Below, in pieces: positions 44,644 through 54,480 of a stretch of 62,514 nucleotides of DNA. The notes under the pieces are model-generated. The model was not told the DNA's origin, ran no database searches, and worked only from the letters and a program-made list of their open reading frames with translations. Position 1 is the first letter of the stretch. Each line of letters opens with the position of its first letter. Origin of the DNA: Bacteroidales bacterium Bact_19 (GTDB lineage Bacteria > Bacteroidota > Bacteroidia > Bacteroidales > ML635J-15); assembly GCA_001603595.1 (NCBI GenBank), contig LUZK01000012.1, positions 1 through 62,514 of the forward strand, written 5' to 3'. A program made the position numbers and the translations under genes.

Positions 44644-45930
44644 ATGGGACAAATAGCAAATATACACGCAAGAGAAATTTTAGATTCTAGAGGTAATCCA
44701 ACTGTTGAAGCTGAAGTTTACACAACAGCAGGCGTTATCGGAAAAGCTTCGGTCCCCAGCGGAGCCTCTCGGGGAATGCACGAAGCTTTTGAATTGAGAG
44801 ATAATGATAAAAATAGATTTTTGGGAAGAGGGGTTCAACAAGCGATTTACAATATTGTCAATACAATAAATGAAGCACTGAAGGGATATTCTGTTGATGA
44901 TCAAAATGCAATTGACAGAGCAATGATTGAACTTGATGGATCTCAAAACAAGTCGGATCTTGGAGCAAATGCAATTTTGGCAGTGTCTATGGCATGTGCT
45001 TACGCTGCAGCAATTGAACACGGCATGCCTTTATATAACTATATCGGCGGAGTAAATGCCAGAACTCTGCCAATACCGATGATGAATATTATTAGTGGAG
45101 GTAAACATGCCGATAACTTCCTTGATATTCAAGAGTTTATGATAATGCCTATCGGAGCAGACAGTTTTAGCGAGGCTTTGCGAATAGGAGTTGAAATATT
45201 TCATAATTTGAAAACTGTTCTAAAAAATGCTGGTTTTTCCACCAACGTAGGCGATGAAGGAGGTTTTGCTCCTAATCTAAAATCTAATGAACAGGCTATT
45301 GAATTTATTTTGAAAGGAATTGAAATGGCAGGATATAAACCAGGCGAAGACGTTTTTATTGCACTTGATCCTAGTGCCTCCGAATTTTATGACTCCGAAA
45401 AAAAACTATATTTATTAAATTCCGGTCGAAACAGAATGGATTTTAAAGAAATAGTCCGTTACTGGGAAAAATTGACAAAAAAATATCCAATCATATCAAT
45501 TGAAGACGGGATGGCTCAGGATGATTGGGAAGGGTGGGAGTTATTGACCCGGAAATTGGGCTCAAAAATCCAAATTGTAGGAGATGATATTTTTGTAACA
45601 AATCCTTTAAGGCTAATTGAAGGAATTAAAAGAAATGTTGCTAATTCTATTTTGATAAAATTAAACCAAATTGGTACGGTGTCCGAAACTCTTGATACAG
45701 TTAACATAGCCCACCGCAATTCATATACTGCTATTATAAGTCATAGATTAGGAGAAACTGAAGATACTTTTATTGCTGATTTGTCTGTAGCATTAAATAC
45801 CGGCTTAATAAAAACAGGATCTGCTTGCAGGAGCGAAAGAATTGCAAAATACAATCAATTGTTGAGAATAGAGGAAAATTTAGGCCCAATGGCACATTAT
45901 GCAGGCAAAAGCTTTAAATATTTACTTTAG
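44644..45930 (+). CDS. eno: Enolase with atypical substrate loop
   Basis: Enolase converts 2-phosphoglycerate to phosphoenolpyruvate in glycolysis. Most catalytic features of this 428-residue protein are present: [42 protein letters not shown], the catalytic lysine in [13 protein letters not shown], and the second lysine in [11 protein letters not shown]. Two conserved positions differ: the loop normally SHRSGETED is SHRLGETED (Leu369, codon TTA at 45748-45750), and INGG is ISGG (Ser151). The serine of SHRS binds the substrate phosphate in known enolases. The gene lies alone after the ribosomal terminator and has no clear consensus promoter. Confidence 0.93.
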   Translation: MGQIANIHAREILDSRGNPTVEAEVYTTAGVIGKASVPSGASRGMHEAFELRDNDKNRFLGRGVQQAIYNIVNTINEALKGYSVDDQNAIDRAMIELDGSQNKSDLGANAILAVSMACAYAAAIEHGMPLYNYIGGVNARTLPIPMMNIISGGKHADNFLDIQEFMIMPIGADSFSEALRIGVEIFHNLKTVLKNAGFSTNVGDEGGFAPNLKSNEQAIEFILKGIEMAGYKPGEDVFIALDPSASEFYDSEKKLYLLNSGRNRMDFKEIVRYWEKLTKKYPIISIEDGMAQDDWEGWELLTRKLGSKIQIVGDDIFVTNPLRLIEGIKRNVANSILIKLNQIGTVSETLDTVNIAHRNSYTAIISHRLGETEDTFIADLSVALNTGLIKTGSACRSERIAKYNQLLRIEENLGPMAHYAGKSFKYLL

Positions 45931-45940
45931 TCTATTCTGC

Positions 45941-45957
45941 TGCGACATTTTGTCACA
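45941..45957. promoter_or_regulatory. Inverted repeat upstream of groES-groEL
   Basis: TGCGACA-TTT-TGTCACA is an inverted repeat with one mismatch, 118 bp upstream of groES. It may be an operator for heat-shock control, but no CIRCE element is present and the regulator is unknown. Confidence 0.4.
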
Positions 45958-46074
45958 TTTTATTAATTAAATAAATTTCTTTTGGTAAAATTTGACATAA
46001 AATTTTTAATGGCATATTTTTAGTAAGAGCCCGAGCGTGAATTTGATAATGTTTAACCAAAAAACGAATAGAAT

Positions 46075-46353
46075 ATGGCAAACTTAGGAAGACCAATGAC
46101 AGGTAAAGTTTTGGTAAAACCTGAAGCAGCAGAGCAGAAAACATCAAGTGGAATTATTATTCCGGATTCAGCTCAGGAAAAACCTCAAAGAGGAAAAATT
46201 GTTGCAGTAGGAAAACCCAAAAAAGATGAAGAAATGGAAGTAAAAGTTGGGGATATGGTTCTTTATGGACGTTATGCAGGAACCGAAATAAAAATTGATA
46301 ATGAAGATTATCTGATTATGAATCAATCGGATATATTATTGATTATTGAGTAA
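46075..46353 (+). CDS. groES: Co-chaperonin GroES
   Basis: GroES caps the GroEL barrel and closes the folding chamber. The 92-residue protein has the mobile loop [17 protein letters not shown] and the domain [15 protein letters not shown]. It lies 30 bp before groEL, forming the usual bicistronic operon. Confidence 0.97.
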   Translation: MANLGRPMTGKVLVKPEAAEQKTSSGIIIPDSAQEKPQRGKIVAVGKPKKDEEMEVKVGDMVLYGRYAGTEIKIDNEDYLIMNQSDILLIIE

Positions 46354-46371
46354 AATTTGTTTAACCAATAA

Positions 46372-48009
<1,638 letters not shown>

Positions 48010-48070
48010 TAGACATCAAAAACAGTAGGGTCGCTAAATTCGACCTGAAGCAGTTAACCAATATATATCC

Positions 48071-48105
48071 ACCCTTTTAATGAGAAATCATTAAAAGGGT
48101 TTTTT
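48071..48105 (+). terminator. groESL terminator
   Basis: ACCCTTTTAATGA and TCATTAAAAGGGT form a perfect 13-bp stem capped by GAAA and followed by a T-run. Confidence 0.9.
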
Positions 48106-48193
48106 GTTGTAATTTTTTCGTAAAAAAAAAGAAATTTATATATTTTGATACTAATATTCTCAATATTTGATAAGTGATTGTTCTTTTATGCAA

Positions 48194-48201
48194 TATATTT
48201 G
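48194..48201 (+). promoter_or_regulatory. Promoter -7 box of the hybrid kinase gene
   Basis: TATATTTG (TAnnTTTG) ends 15 nt before the ATG at 48217. This argues against the longer start at 48178, which is upstream of the box. Confidence 0.55.
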
Positions 48202-48216
48202 TACAAAATAAATTTT

Positions 48217-50433
48217 ATGGATTTTAATTTATTTCAACTTCTTGATTTATTAGACTACGAGGCTTTTGTTTTTGATACGGATAACCGGATTATTGTTTAC
48301 AAAAACAAAAAAATGACTTTTTCATTAGACAATGATTCTAACCAAATTATATCAGAAGTACAAAAGATTCTGTCAGATGCAAAAAACAGAGATCTAAATA
48401 ATTCTATACATATCAGATTTTTTCCTGAAATAAATAAGGTCTATCAAATAATTTTTTCCTCAGTTATTGAGAAAAATAATTTCATAATTGTTCAATTAAA
48501 AGAAATACGTCAAAATGACATAAAAAATTTGATTAACCAAATTGAGCCAAATGCACATTATAAAAATCTTAATCTTGAATCTATACACGAAAATCTTTCA
48601 GTTGTTGGATTGAGAAGTTATATTGACGAATCCCGTACCATAAAAGTAATTTCACGTAATTGTGTTCATTTGTTTGAATATTATCCACACCAATTAATTA
48701 ATAATAACGAAATCTCTTTTTACGATTTAATTCATCTTGATGATAGAAATATTCTTGTTAATAAATTAAAAAGTAATTATTCTAATGGCAAACAAATTCA
48801 ATTTGAATACAGAATTGTTACCGGAAGTGGAATTGTTAAATATATTTTTGAAAAAGGAATATTCATTGAAATAAATGGTGAAAAATTTATTGATTCTACA
48901 TTATTTGACGTTACAGAAAGAGTTAATTTTGAGAAAAAGCTAAAAGAAAGTGAAGCGAAATATAGATTGATAGTAGAAAATCAAAATGAACTAATTTTTA
49001 AATCAGATCGGCTCGGAAGACTTACCTATGTTAATCTTGCTTTCTGTAATGTATTTAACAAAGATGAAAATGAACTTTTGGGGAAATGTTTTAAGCAATT
49101 GATTTTCAATAATGAAAATATTTTTAGACATATTTTTGAAAGAATTTCAAAATATCCGTATTCTGCATATCTCGAAAATATTATTAATACTAAGAGTGGG
49201 AACAAATGGTTTTCATGGAGTTTTAGGGGTGTGGTTGATTCTGATAATCAATTAGAGCAGATTATTGGTGTTGGTAGAGACATTTCGGAACGAAAACTTA
49301 TAGAAATGGAATTGCTAAAAGCCAAAGAGATTGCAGAAGAAAATGACAGATTTAAAACTATTTTTTTGAATAACTTAAGTTACGAAATTCGCAATCCACT
49401 TAATGCTATTGTTGGCTTTAGTGAACTTTTATCATCAAATTCAGGGGATACAAAAGATAAATCCATATATGTAAATCACCTTAAAACAGCTTGTTTTAAA
49501 TTATCAAAAATTGTTGATGATATAATTAACATAAGTATTCTTGAATCGGGACAATTGTATTTGAGACTCGAAAAATTTGATATTAATGAACTCATAGATA
49601 ATCTATACAGTAATTTCGTAAGTAGCTCTAAGAGAAAAAACTTGACTTTAATTTCTGAAAAAAACATTGAGAAAAAAGCTTACATTTTCAGTGATAAAGC
49701 TCGAATAGAACAAATTTTTTCATATTTAATTGAGAATGCTATCAAATTTACCAATGAAGGTGATGTGCGGTTTGGATATAAAATAAATGATAATTCTATT
49801 CTTTGCTATGTTAAAGATACAGGCAAAGGAATCGAACCCGAAATGATAGAAAAAATTTTTGAACGTTTTGTAACAGGAAAATCTCAATCCGAAAATGTTG
49901 GAATAGGTTTGGGATTAAGTATTGCTAAAGGTTTTGTAGAAGCTCTGGGTGGAAAAATATGTGTTGAATCCAAACCGGGCAAAGGAACAAATTTCTTTTT
50001 TGATATTCCGGCAAAGACAAATTTAATTTCAGAGGCTGATAATATTGATTATGAAACCTTAACATTTAAAGGGAAAAATATTCTCGTTGCCGAGGACGAA
50101 AAAATTAATTTTATCCTTTTCAATACAATACTTTCAAAAAAGGGAGCAAATGTGTTTCATGCAAAAACCGGAACTGAAGTCGTAGAGTTCGTTAAAAACC
50201 AAAAAAATAAATTTGACTTGATTATAATGGACATAAAAATGCCTGAATTAAACGGCATTGAGTGTTTGAAAATTATTAAAACCATTGACCCCGAAATTCC
50301 CGTTATCGCCTGTACGGCTTACGCCCATGCAAATGACGAAAAAAATCTTTTACAGGAAGGTTTTGACGATTACATTTCCAAACCAATAAATAGAAAAGAA
50401 TTGCTCTATTTGATTCAAAAAAGGATATTATGA
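48217..50433 (+). CDS. Hybrid sensor histidine kinase lacking the phosphoacceptor His
   Basis: This soluble protein of 738 residues has two PAS-type sensor regions (about 115-230 and 245-365), a dimerisation (HisKA) helix, an ATP-binding HATPase domain and a receiver domain (about 620-735). The HATPase has the N box IENAIKF, G1 DTGKGIEPEM and G2 GIGLGLSIAKG. The receiver is complete: AEDE, phosphoacceptor Asp672 in IIMDIKMPE, ACTAYA and the lysine in SKPI. The H box, normally SHEIRTPLN, reads SYEIRNPLN, so the His that should be phosphorylated is Tyr389 (TAC at 49381-49383). It has no membrane segment. Autophosphorylation by the standard route should not occur. The ATG at 48217 is chosen because the promoter box precedes it. 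Confidence 0.88.
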   Translation: MDFNLFQLLDLLDYEAFVFDTDNRIIVYKNKKMTFSLDNDSNQIISEVQKILSDAKNRDLNNSIHIRFFPEINKVYQIIFSSVIEKNNFIIVQLKEIRQNDIKNLINQIEPNAHYKNLNLESIHENLSVVGLRSYIDESRTIKVISRNCVHLFEYYPHQLINNNEISFYDLIHLDDRNILVNKLKSNYSNGKQIQFEYRIVTGSGIVKYIFEKGIFIEINGEKFIDSTLFDVTERVNFEKKLKESEAKYRLIVENQNELIFKSDRLGRLTYVNLAFCNVFNKDENELLGKCFKQLIFNNENIFRHIFERISKYPYSAYLENIINTKSGNKWFSWSFRGVVDSDNQLEQIIGVGRDISERKLIEMELLKAKEIAEENDRFKTIFLNNLSYEIRNPLNAIVGFSELLSSNSGDTKDKSIYVNHLKTACFKLSKIVDDIINISILESGQLYLRLEKFDINELIDNLYSNFVSSSKRKNLTLISEKNIEKKAYIFSDKARIEQIFSYLIENAIKFTNEGDVRFGYKINDNSILCYVKDTGKGIEPEMIEKIFERFVTGKSQSENVGIGLGLSIAKGFVEALGGKICVESKPGKGTNFFFDIPAKTNLISEADNIDYETLTFKGKNILVAEDEKINFILFNTILSKKGANVFHAKTGTEVVEFVKNQKNKFDLIIMDIKMPELNGIECLKIIKTIDPEIPVIACTAYAHANDEKNLLQEGFDDYISKPINRKELLYLIQKRIL

Positions 50434-50492
50434 TTTAAAAAAATTATGGTATTTCTGCTTTAAAACACAATCAATTTATTTTTTACAACATT

Positions 50493-50513
50493 ATGGCATT
50501 GGAACTTTGCCAT
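50493..50513. promoter_or_regulatory. Inverted repeat overlapping the transporter promoter
   Basis: ATGGCA and TGCCAT, 9 nt apart, end where the -7 box begins (50514-50521). A regulator bound here would block RNA polymerase. Evidence is positional only. Confidence 0.35.
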
Positions 50514-50521
50514 TAATTTTG
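50514..50521 (+). promoter_or_regulatory. Promoter -7 box of the AspT/YidE-type transporter
   Basis: TAATTTTG (TAnnTTTG) ends 9 nt before the ATG at 50531, so the 5' leader is very short or absent. Confidence 0.55.
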
Positions 50522-50530
50522 TTTTGAATT

Positions 50531-52120
50531 ATGGAAATTATTTATCAACCATATTTTTCTCTGTTCCTTATAATAATACTTGGTTTTGTATTAGAGAACT
50601 TAAGAATAAGAAATATCAGTTTAGATATTTCTGCAATTTTGTTTGTTTCTATTATTCTTGGATATTTTGGCATTGTTATTCCTAAAGATTTGAGAGACAT
50701 AGGTCTTGTATTATTCATTTTCACAGTTGGTTTTCAGGCCGGACCTTCTTTTTTTGAAACACTTAAAAATGACGGAAAAAAACTTGCAATTTTAAGTATT
50801 GCAATAATCTTAACAGGCATTTTGTCAGTTGTATTAGTGTCATTGATTTTTAATTTTAGCCCCGATATTGCCGGTGGTATTTTTACCGGAGCTCTAACTT
50901 CTACACCCGGATTTGCCGCCGTTACCGAACTATCCAACAATATCAAAGATTCTGCTGTTGCTTACGGAGTAACATATCCTTTTGGGGTTATTGGCGTAGT
51001 ATTGTTTGTTAAGGTTTTACCTAAAATTTTAAGAATAAACATAAAACAAGCCGAAAATGAATATTCTTCAAAACTTGAAGAAAAATATCCTAAAATAATA
51101 AATAAGAATTTTGTTGTCGAAAATAATAATATTATTGAAAAAACTTTGAGTGAAATTAAACTTAGAGAAAAAAGTGGAGTAAATATTTCACGTGTGTTGT
51201 ATGAGAATAAAGCTTTTACTCCATCTCCAACGACGATTCTGCATAAGGGAGCAATAATAAAAGCCGTAGGAACAGAAAAAGCACTTAAAGAACTTGAAAA
51301 TATTGTTGGTCCTCCAACAGATTTGGGAATTGCCCTTGATAGTAATTATGATGCAAAATTTGTTATTGTTACTAACAAAAAGGTAATTGGCAAAACACTT
51401 CAAGATCTACACGTACAGAGTAAATATAATGTTGTGGCAACCAGAATTCGACGTAGTGGGGTTGACTTTTCTGCAGCTTCCGATATTAAACTGCAATTTG
51501 GTGATAAGATTAAAGTTGTTGGTGCTAAAGAGGATATTAAGAAACTGATTGAACTTATTGGTGACGAAGCTAATAAATTATACGAAAATAATTATGTTCC
51601 TTTGAGCATAGGGATAATTCTTGGCATTTTGATTGGAAAACTTTCACTTCAATTGGGAAGTATTAACCTATCACTCGGATTAACAGGTGGTGTGATGTTT
51701 TCGGCAATTATTTTAGGTAGGTTACGTAGAATAGGACCAGTAGTATTTTCTATGACCACGGCAGCAAATCAAATTTTGAGGCATATTGGTTTAATATTAT
51801 TTTTATCGGCTGTAGGTACCGAAGCGGGCAGTGAAATTGTTCAGGTATTGAAATCAAATGTTTGGCAAGTTTTAGTGTCCGGGTTTATTGTTACTCTTAT
51901 TCCAATGATTGTTGGAGTTGTTATTTCTTGGTATTTCCTGAAAATTGACATATTAACATTATTAGGTGTTATTTGTGGAGGAATGACATCTACTCCGGGT
52001 CTTGCGGCTGCTTCCTCTATGACTAAATTACAAGCTCCTTCAATTGCTTATGCAACTATTTACCCATTGGCTTTGGTTATGATGTTATTAGGTGCTCAAG
52101 TTATTTTTCTGATTCTTTAG
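50531..52120 (+). CDS. AspT/YidE/YbjL-family transporter with two RCK-C domains
   Basis: This 529-residue inner-membrane protein has the two-repeat organisation of the aspartate:alanine exchanger family: about five helices, two cytoplasmic TrkA-C (RCK-C) domains in the middle (roughly residues 200-350), then about five further helices. Each repeat holds the family motif, GALTSTPGFAAVTEL in the first and GGMTSTPGLAAASSM in the second. Characterised members exchange aspartate with alanine or remain of unknown substrate (YidE, YbjL), so the substrate is open. It has its own promoter and a possible operator, and is followed by selO. Confidence 0.88.
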   Translation: MEIIYQPYFSLFLIIILGFVLENLRIRNISLDISAILFVSIILGYFGIVIPKDLRDIGLVLFIFTVGFQAGPSFFETLKNDGKKLAILSIAIILTGILSVVLVSLIFNFSPDIAGGIFTGALTSTPGFAAVTELSNNIKDSAVAYGVTYPFGVIGVVLFVKVLPKILRINIKQAENEYSSKLEEKYPKIINKNFVVENNNIIEKTLSEIKLREKSGVNISRVLYENKAFTPSPTTILHKGAIIKAVGTEKALKELENIVGPPTDLGIALDSNYDAKFVIVTNKKVIGKTLQDLHVQSKYNVVATRIRRSGVDFSAASDIKLQFGDKIKVVGAKEDIKKLIELIGDEANKLYENNYVPLSIGIILGILIGKLSLQLGSINLSLGLTGGVMFSAIILGRLRRIGPVVFSMTTAANQILRHIGLILFLSAVGTEAGSEIVQVLKSNVWQVLVSGFIVTLIPMIVGVVISWYFLKIDILTLLGVICGGMTSTPGLAAASSMTKLQAPSIAYATIYPLALVMMLLGAQVIFLIL

Positions 52121-52141
52121 TTTTAAAATTTCTGCTATCTT

Positions 52142-52149
52142 TACCTTTG
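52142..52149 (+). promoter_or_regulatory. selO promoter -7 box
   Basis: TACCTTTG (TAnnTTTG) lies 78 nt before the selO ATG, leaving a leader of about 72 nt that contains a hairpin followed by a T-run (52187-52227). Confidence 0.55.
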
Positions 52150-52186
52150 CCCAACAAAAACATAGTGTTACTTAGATATTCAACAA

Positions 52187-52227
52187 TTAGGTAATTATTC
52201 TGTTAATTGCCTAAATAGAATTTTTTT
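52187..52227 (+). terminator. Terminator-like hairpin in the selO leader
   Basis: TTAGGTAATTA (52187-52197) pairs with TAATTGCCTAA (52204-52214), an 11-bp stem with one G-U pair and a 6-nt loop. A T-run ends right at the selO ATG. It could end transcription of the upstream transporter gene or act as an attenuator for selO. Confidence 0.5.
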
Positions 52228-53673
52228 ATGAAAACTCAGAATACCCTTAGTTTCGAATATTCGTATTTAAACCTTCCTGAAAAATTTTACAGCTTTGAGT
52301 ATCCCCAAGTTTTTAAATATCCAGAATTTGTAAAAATCAACGATAAATTATGTCGTAATATAGGTATAGATCCTGAAAATTTAGTGAAGTTAATTGATGA
52401 AATAAAATCCGGAAGTTATAATAAAAAATTTTTTTCTCAAGCATATTCAGGTCATCAATTTGGACATTTTACTAACCTTGGTGATGGAAGAGCACTTATT
52501 TTAGGCGAACATATTATCGAAAATGGAGATAGGTTTGATATCCAGTTAAAAGGTAGCGGACGTACTGTTTATGCACGCAATGGGGACGGTAAGGCTACTT
52601 TAAAAGCAATGTTAAGGGAATATTTAATTAGCGAAGCAATGTATAATCTGGGGATTCCCACATCACGAAGTCTGGCAGTACTTAAAACCGGGGAGAAAGT
52701 CTATCGTGAGCAGGAGAATGAGGGTGCAGCTATTTTCCGCCTAATGAAAAGCCACATCCGTATAGGTACTTTTGAATATGCTGCAAATTTTTGTACAAAA
52801 AATGATTTGAAAGAATTGGCTTATTATACTATTAAAAGACTTTATCCGGAATTAATTAATGAAGATAATCCTATTCAGAGTTTATTAAATAAAATTATTA
52901 AAATTCAGGTTAATTTAGTATCAGACTGGATGAGGGTGGGTTTTATTCACGGTGTTATGAATACAGATAATGTTGCATTAAGTGGCGAAACATTTGATTA
53001 TGGACCTTGTGCTTTTATGAATTATTATAATCCCGCTACGGTTTATAGTTCAATAGACCATTTTGGGAGATATGCTTATGGTAATCAACCTCGAATAATA
53101 AAATGGAATCTGGCACGTTTTGCCGAAACTTTGTTGCCTATTTTACACGATGATGAAAACATGGCGATTCAAATGGCTCAAAACGAAATAAATGAATTTG
53201 ACAAATTATGGGAAACCGAGTATTATAAAAAAATGTTGAATAAAATCGGTTTTGAAACTGCATCTCCCGGTTTATATTTTTTAATTGATGATATTCTAAA
53301 ACTTATGCAAAAAAATTATTTAGATTTTACCAATACATTTTTTATGCTTTCAAACCAAGAGGGACGAGAAATTATATCAAATAAAAATGATGAACTGAAG
53401 CAATGGGTTAAAACATGGGAAAAATTTATTGATGATCGGGGTGGTTTTGAAAATTCAATTCCTATAATGCAGAAAAATAATCCTATTGTGATTCCTCGTA
53501 ATCATATAGTCGAAAGAGCTCTTGATGAAGCTATTGCAGGCAATACCTATTTGTTTGAAAATTTACTAAAAAAAATTTCAAATCCCTATTCTTATGATAT
53601 AGAAACTGATGAATATATGAATCCTCCTGATTTTGCCTTTGAAACAAGTTATCAAACATTTTGCGGCACTTAA
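52228..53673 (+). CDS. selO: Protein adenylyltransferase SelO (YdiU family)
   Basis: SelO is a pseudokinase-fold enzyme that transfers AMP from ATP to hydroxyl residues of other proteins and is linked to redox stress. Family motifs are AYSGHQFGHFTNLGDGRA, QLKGSGRTVYARNGDGKA, REYLISEAMYNLGIPTSRSL, and the active-site segment HGVMNTDNVALSGETFDYGP, containing the Asn/Asp metal ligands. It has 481 residues, close to E. coli YdiU, and no in-frame TGA, so no selenocysteine. It has its own promoter and a leader hairpin. Confidence 0.93.
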   Translation: MKTQNTLSFEYSYLNLPEKFYSFEYPQVFKYPEFVKINDKLCRNIGIDPENLVKLIDEIKSGSYNKKFFSQAYSGHQFGHFTNLGDGRALILGEHIIENGDRFDIQLKGSGRTVYARNGDGKATLKAMLREYLISEAMYNLGIPTSRSLAVLKTGEKVYREQENEGAAIFRLMKSHIRIGTFEYAANFCTKNDLKELAYYTIKRLYPELINEDNPIQSLLNKIIKIQVNLVSDWMRVGFIHGVMNTDNVALSGETFDYGPCAFMNYYNPATVYSSIDHFGRYAYGNQPRIIKWNLARFAETLLPILHDDENMAIQMAQNEINEFDKLWETEYYKKMLNKIGFETASPGLYFLIDDILKLMQKNYLDFTNTFFMLSNQEGREIISNKNDELKQWVKTWEKFIDDRGGFENSIPIMQKNNPIVIPRNHIVERALDEAIAGNTYLFENLLKKISNPYSYDIETDEYMNPPDFAFETSYQTFCGT

Positions 53674-53694
53674 ATATATAAATATTTTCAATTT

Positions 53695-53981
53695 ATGAAG
53701 ATGATAAAGCTCACAAAAAATGAAATTGAATCAAATCTCGGAAATCTTCCGGGTTGGGGTTATTCAGAAAATGGATTATACAAGGATTTTGAATTTGAAA
53801 ACTTTATAAATCTTTTTGCTTTTATAACTAAAGTTGCATTAATTTCTGAAAAATTAAACCATCATCCTCAATGGTGTGGGGGGACCGTAAAATTAAAATA
53901 ACTTTATTCACCAATGACCACAATGGTATAAATAATTTGGATTTCGAAGTTGCAAAATGTATAGAGAAAATAATAAAATGA
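53695..53981 (+). pseudogene. 4a-hydroxytetrahydrobiopterin (pterin-4a-carbinolamine) dehydratase, frameshifted
   Basis: The enzyme dehydrates 4a-hydroxytetrahydrobiopterin to recycle the pterin cofactor of aromatic hydroxylases. The first 62 codons are a normal start: LGNLPGWGYSENGLYKDFEF and the active-site EKLNHHPQW. At a run of six G (53878-53883) the frame shifts, giving a stop at 53901. In another frame the remaining domain continues intact: KIKITLFTNDHNGINNLDF and VAKCIEKIIK, then TGA at 53979-53981. Adding one G would restore the protein. Either the run is a sequencing or assembly error, or the gene is broken. No phenylalanine hydroxylase gene is in the window. Confidence 0.82.
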
Positions 53982-54000
53982 AAAAGAAATAGATACTTAT

Positions 54001-54444
54001 TTATTGACCACAACCGCTGCAACTACAACCACAGGTTCCGGAATTGCACGAACTGTCAAAATCATCGAGCTTATTAAGACCTCCCGATACTATTGGATAA
54101 TGTAGTTCTTCCCATTTTTTAATACCCCCATCAAGATTGGCAACTATTTTATACCCTTGCCGAATCAATAAATTTGCAACTTTTGTACTTCTCACACCTT
54201 CGTCGCAGACAATAATCAGAGGAATTTCTTTTGGAATATATTTTAAACGATCAAGAATGACACTCATAGGATGAAAAAATACATTCTGAAAATCAAAGTA
54301 TTTTCTTCGGGTTTCGGACGATTCTCTTACATCAATAAAATATATTTCATCTTTGAGGATTAAATCAAAAGCTTCTTGGGGAGCAATATGCAATACTCCA
54401 CTGATGTTAAAATTTTGATATTTAGGACTTTCGTAAAGATTCAT
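54001..54444 (-). CDS. Rhodanese-domain protein with Cys-rich tail
   Basis: This 147-residue protein is a single rhodanese domain: APQEAFDLILKD, YFIDVRESSETRR, the active-site loop VCDEGVRS (Cys80 within CDEGVRS) and LDGGIKKWEELHYPI. Such proteins carry a persulfide on the active-site cysteine and pass sulfur on. Residues 131-147 are an unusual tail, SSCNSGTCGCSCSGCGQ, with five cysteines in 13 residues, which may bind metal or accept sulfur. The gene is a single unit with no clear promoter box. It is convergent with the pterin dehydratase. Confidence 0.86.
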   Translation of the reverse strand: MNLYESPKYQNFNISGVLHIAPQEAFDLILKDEIYFIDVRESSETRRKYFDFQNVFFHPMSVILDRLKYIPKEIPLIIVCDEGVRSTKVANLLIRQGYKIVANLDGGIKKWEELHYPIVSGGLNKLDDFDSSCNSGTCGCSCSGCGQ

Positions 54445-54480
54445 AAGTATATAATTTTATTATTAAACATATTTTTATTG

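Noticed and set aside
46010-46025. TGGCATATTTTTAGT upstream of groES as a sigma-54 promoter
   Set aside because: The -24 half fits (TGGCA), but the -12 GC is GT and TTTGC is missing, so it is at best a weak match.
52228-53673. Selenocysteine in SelO
   Set aside because: The gene has no in-frame TGA, and bacterial SelO proteins normally lack selenocysteine.
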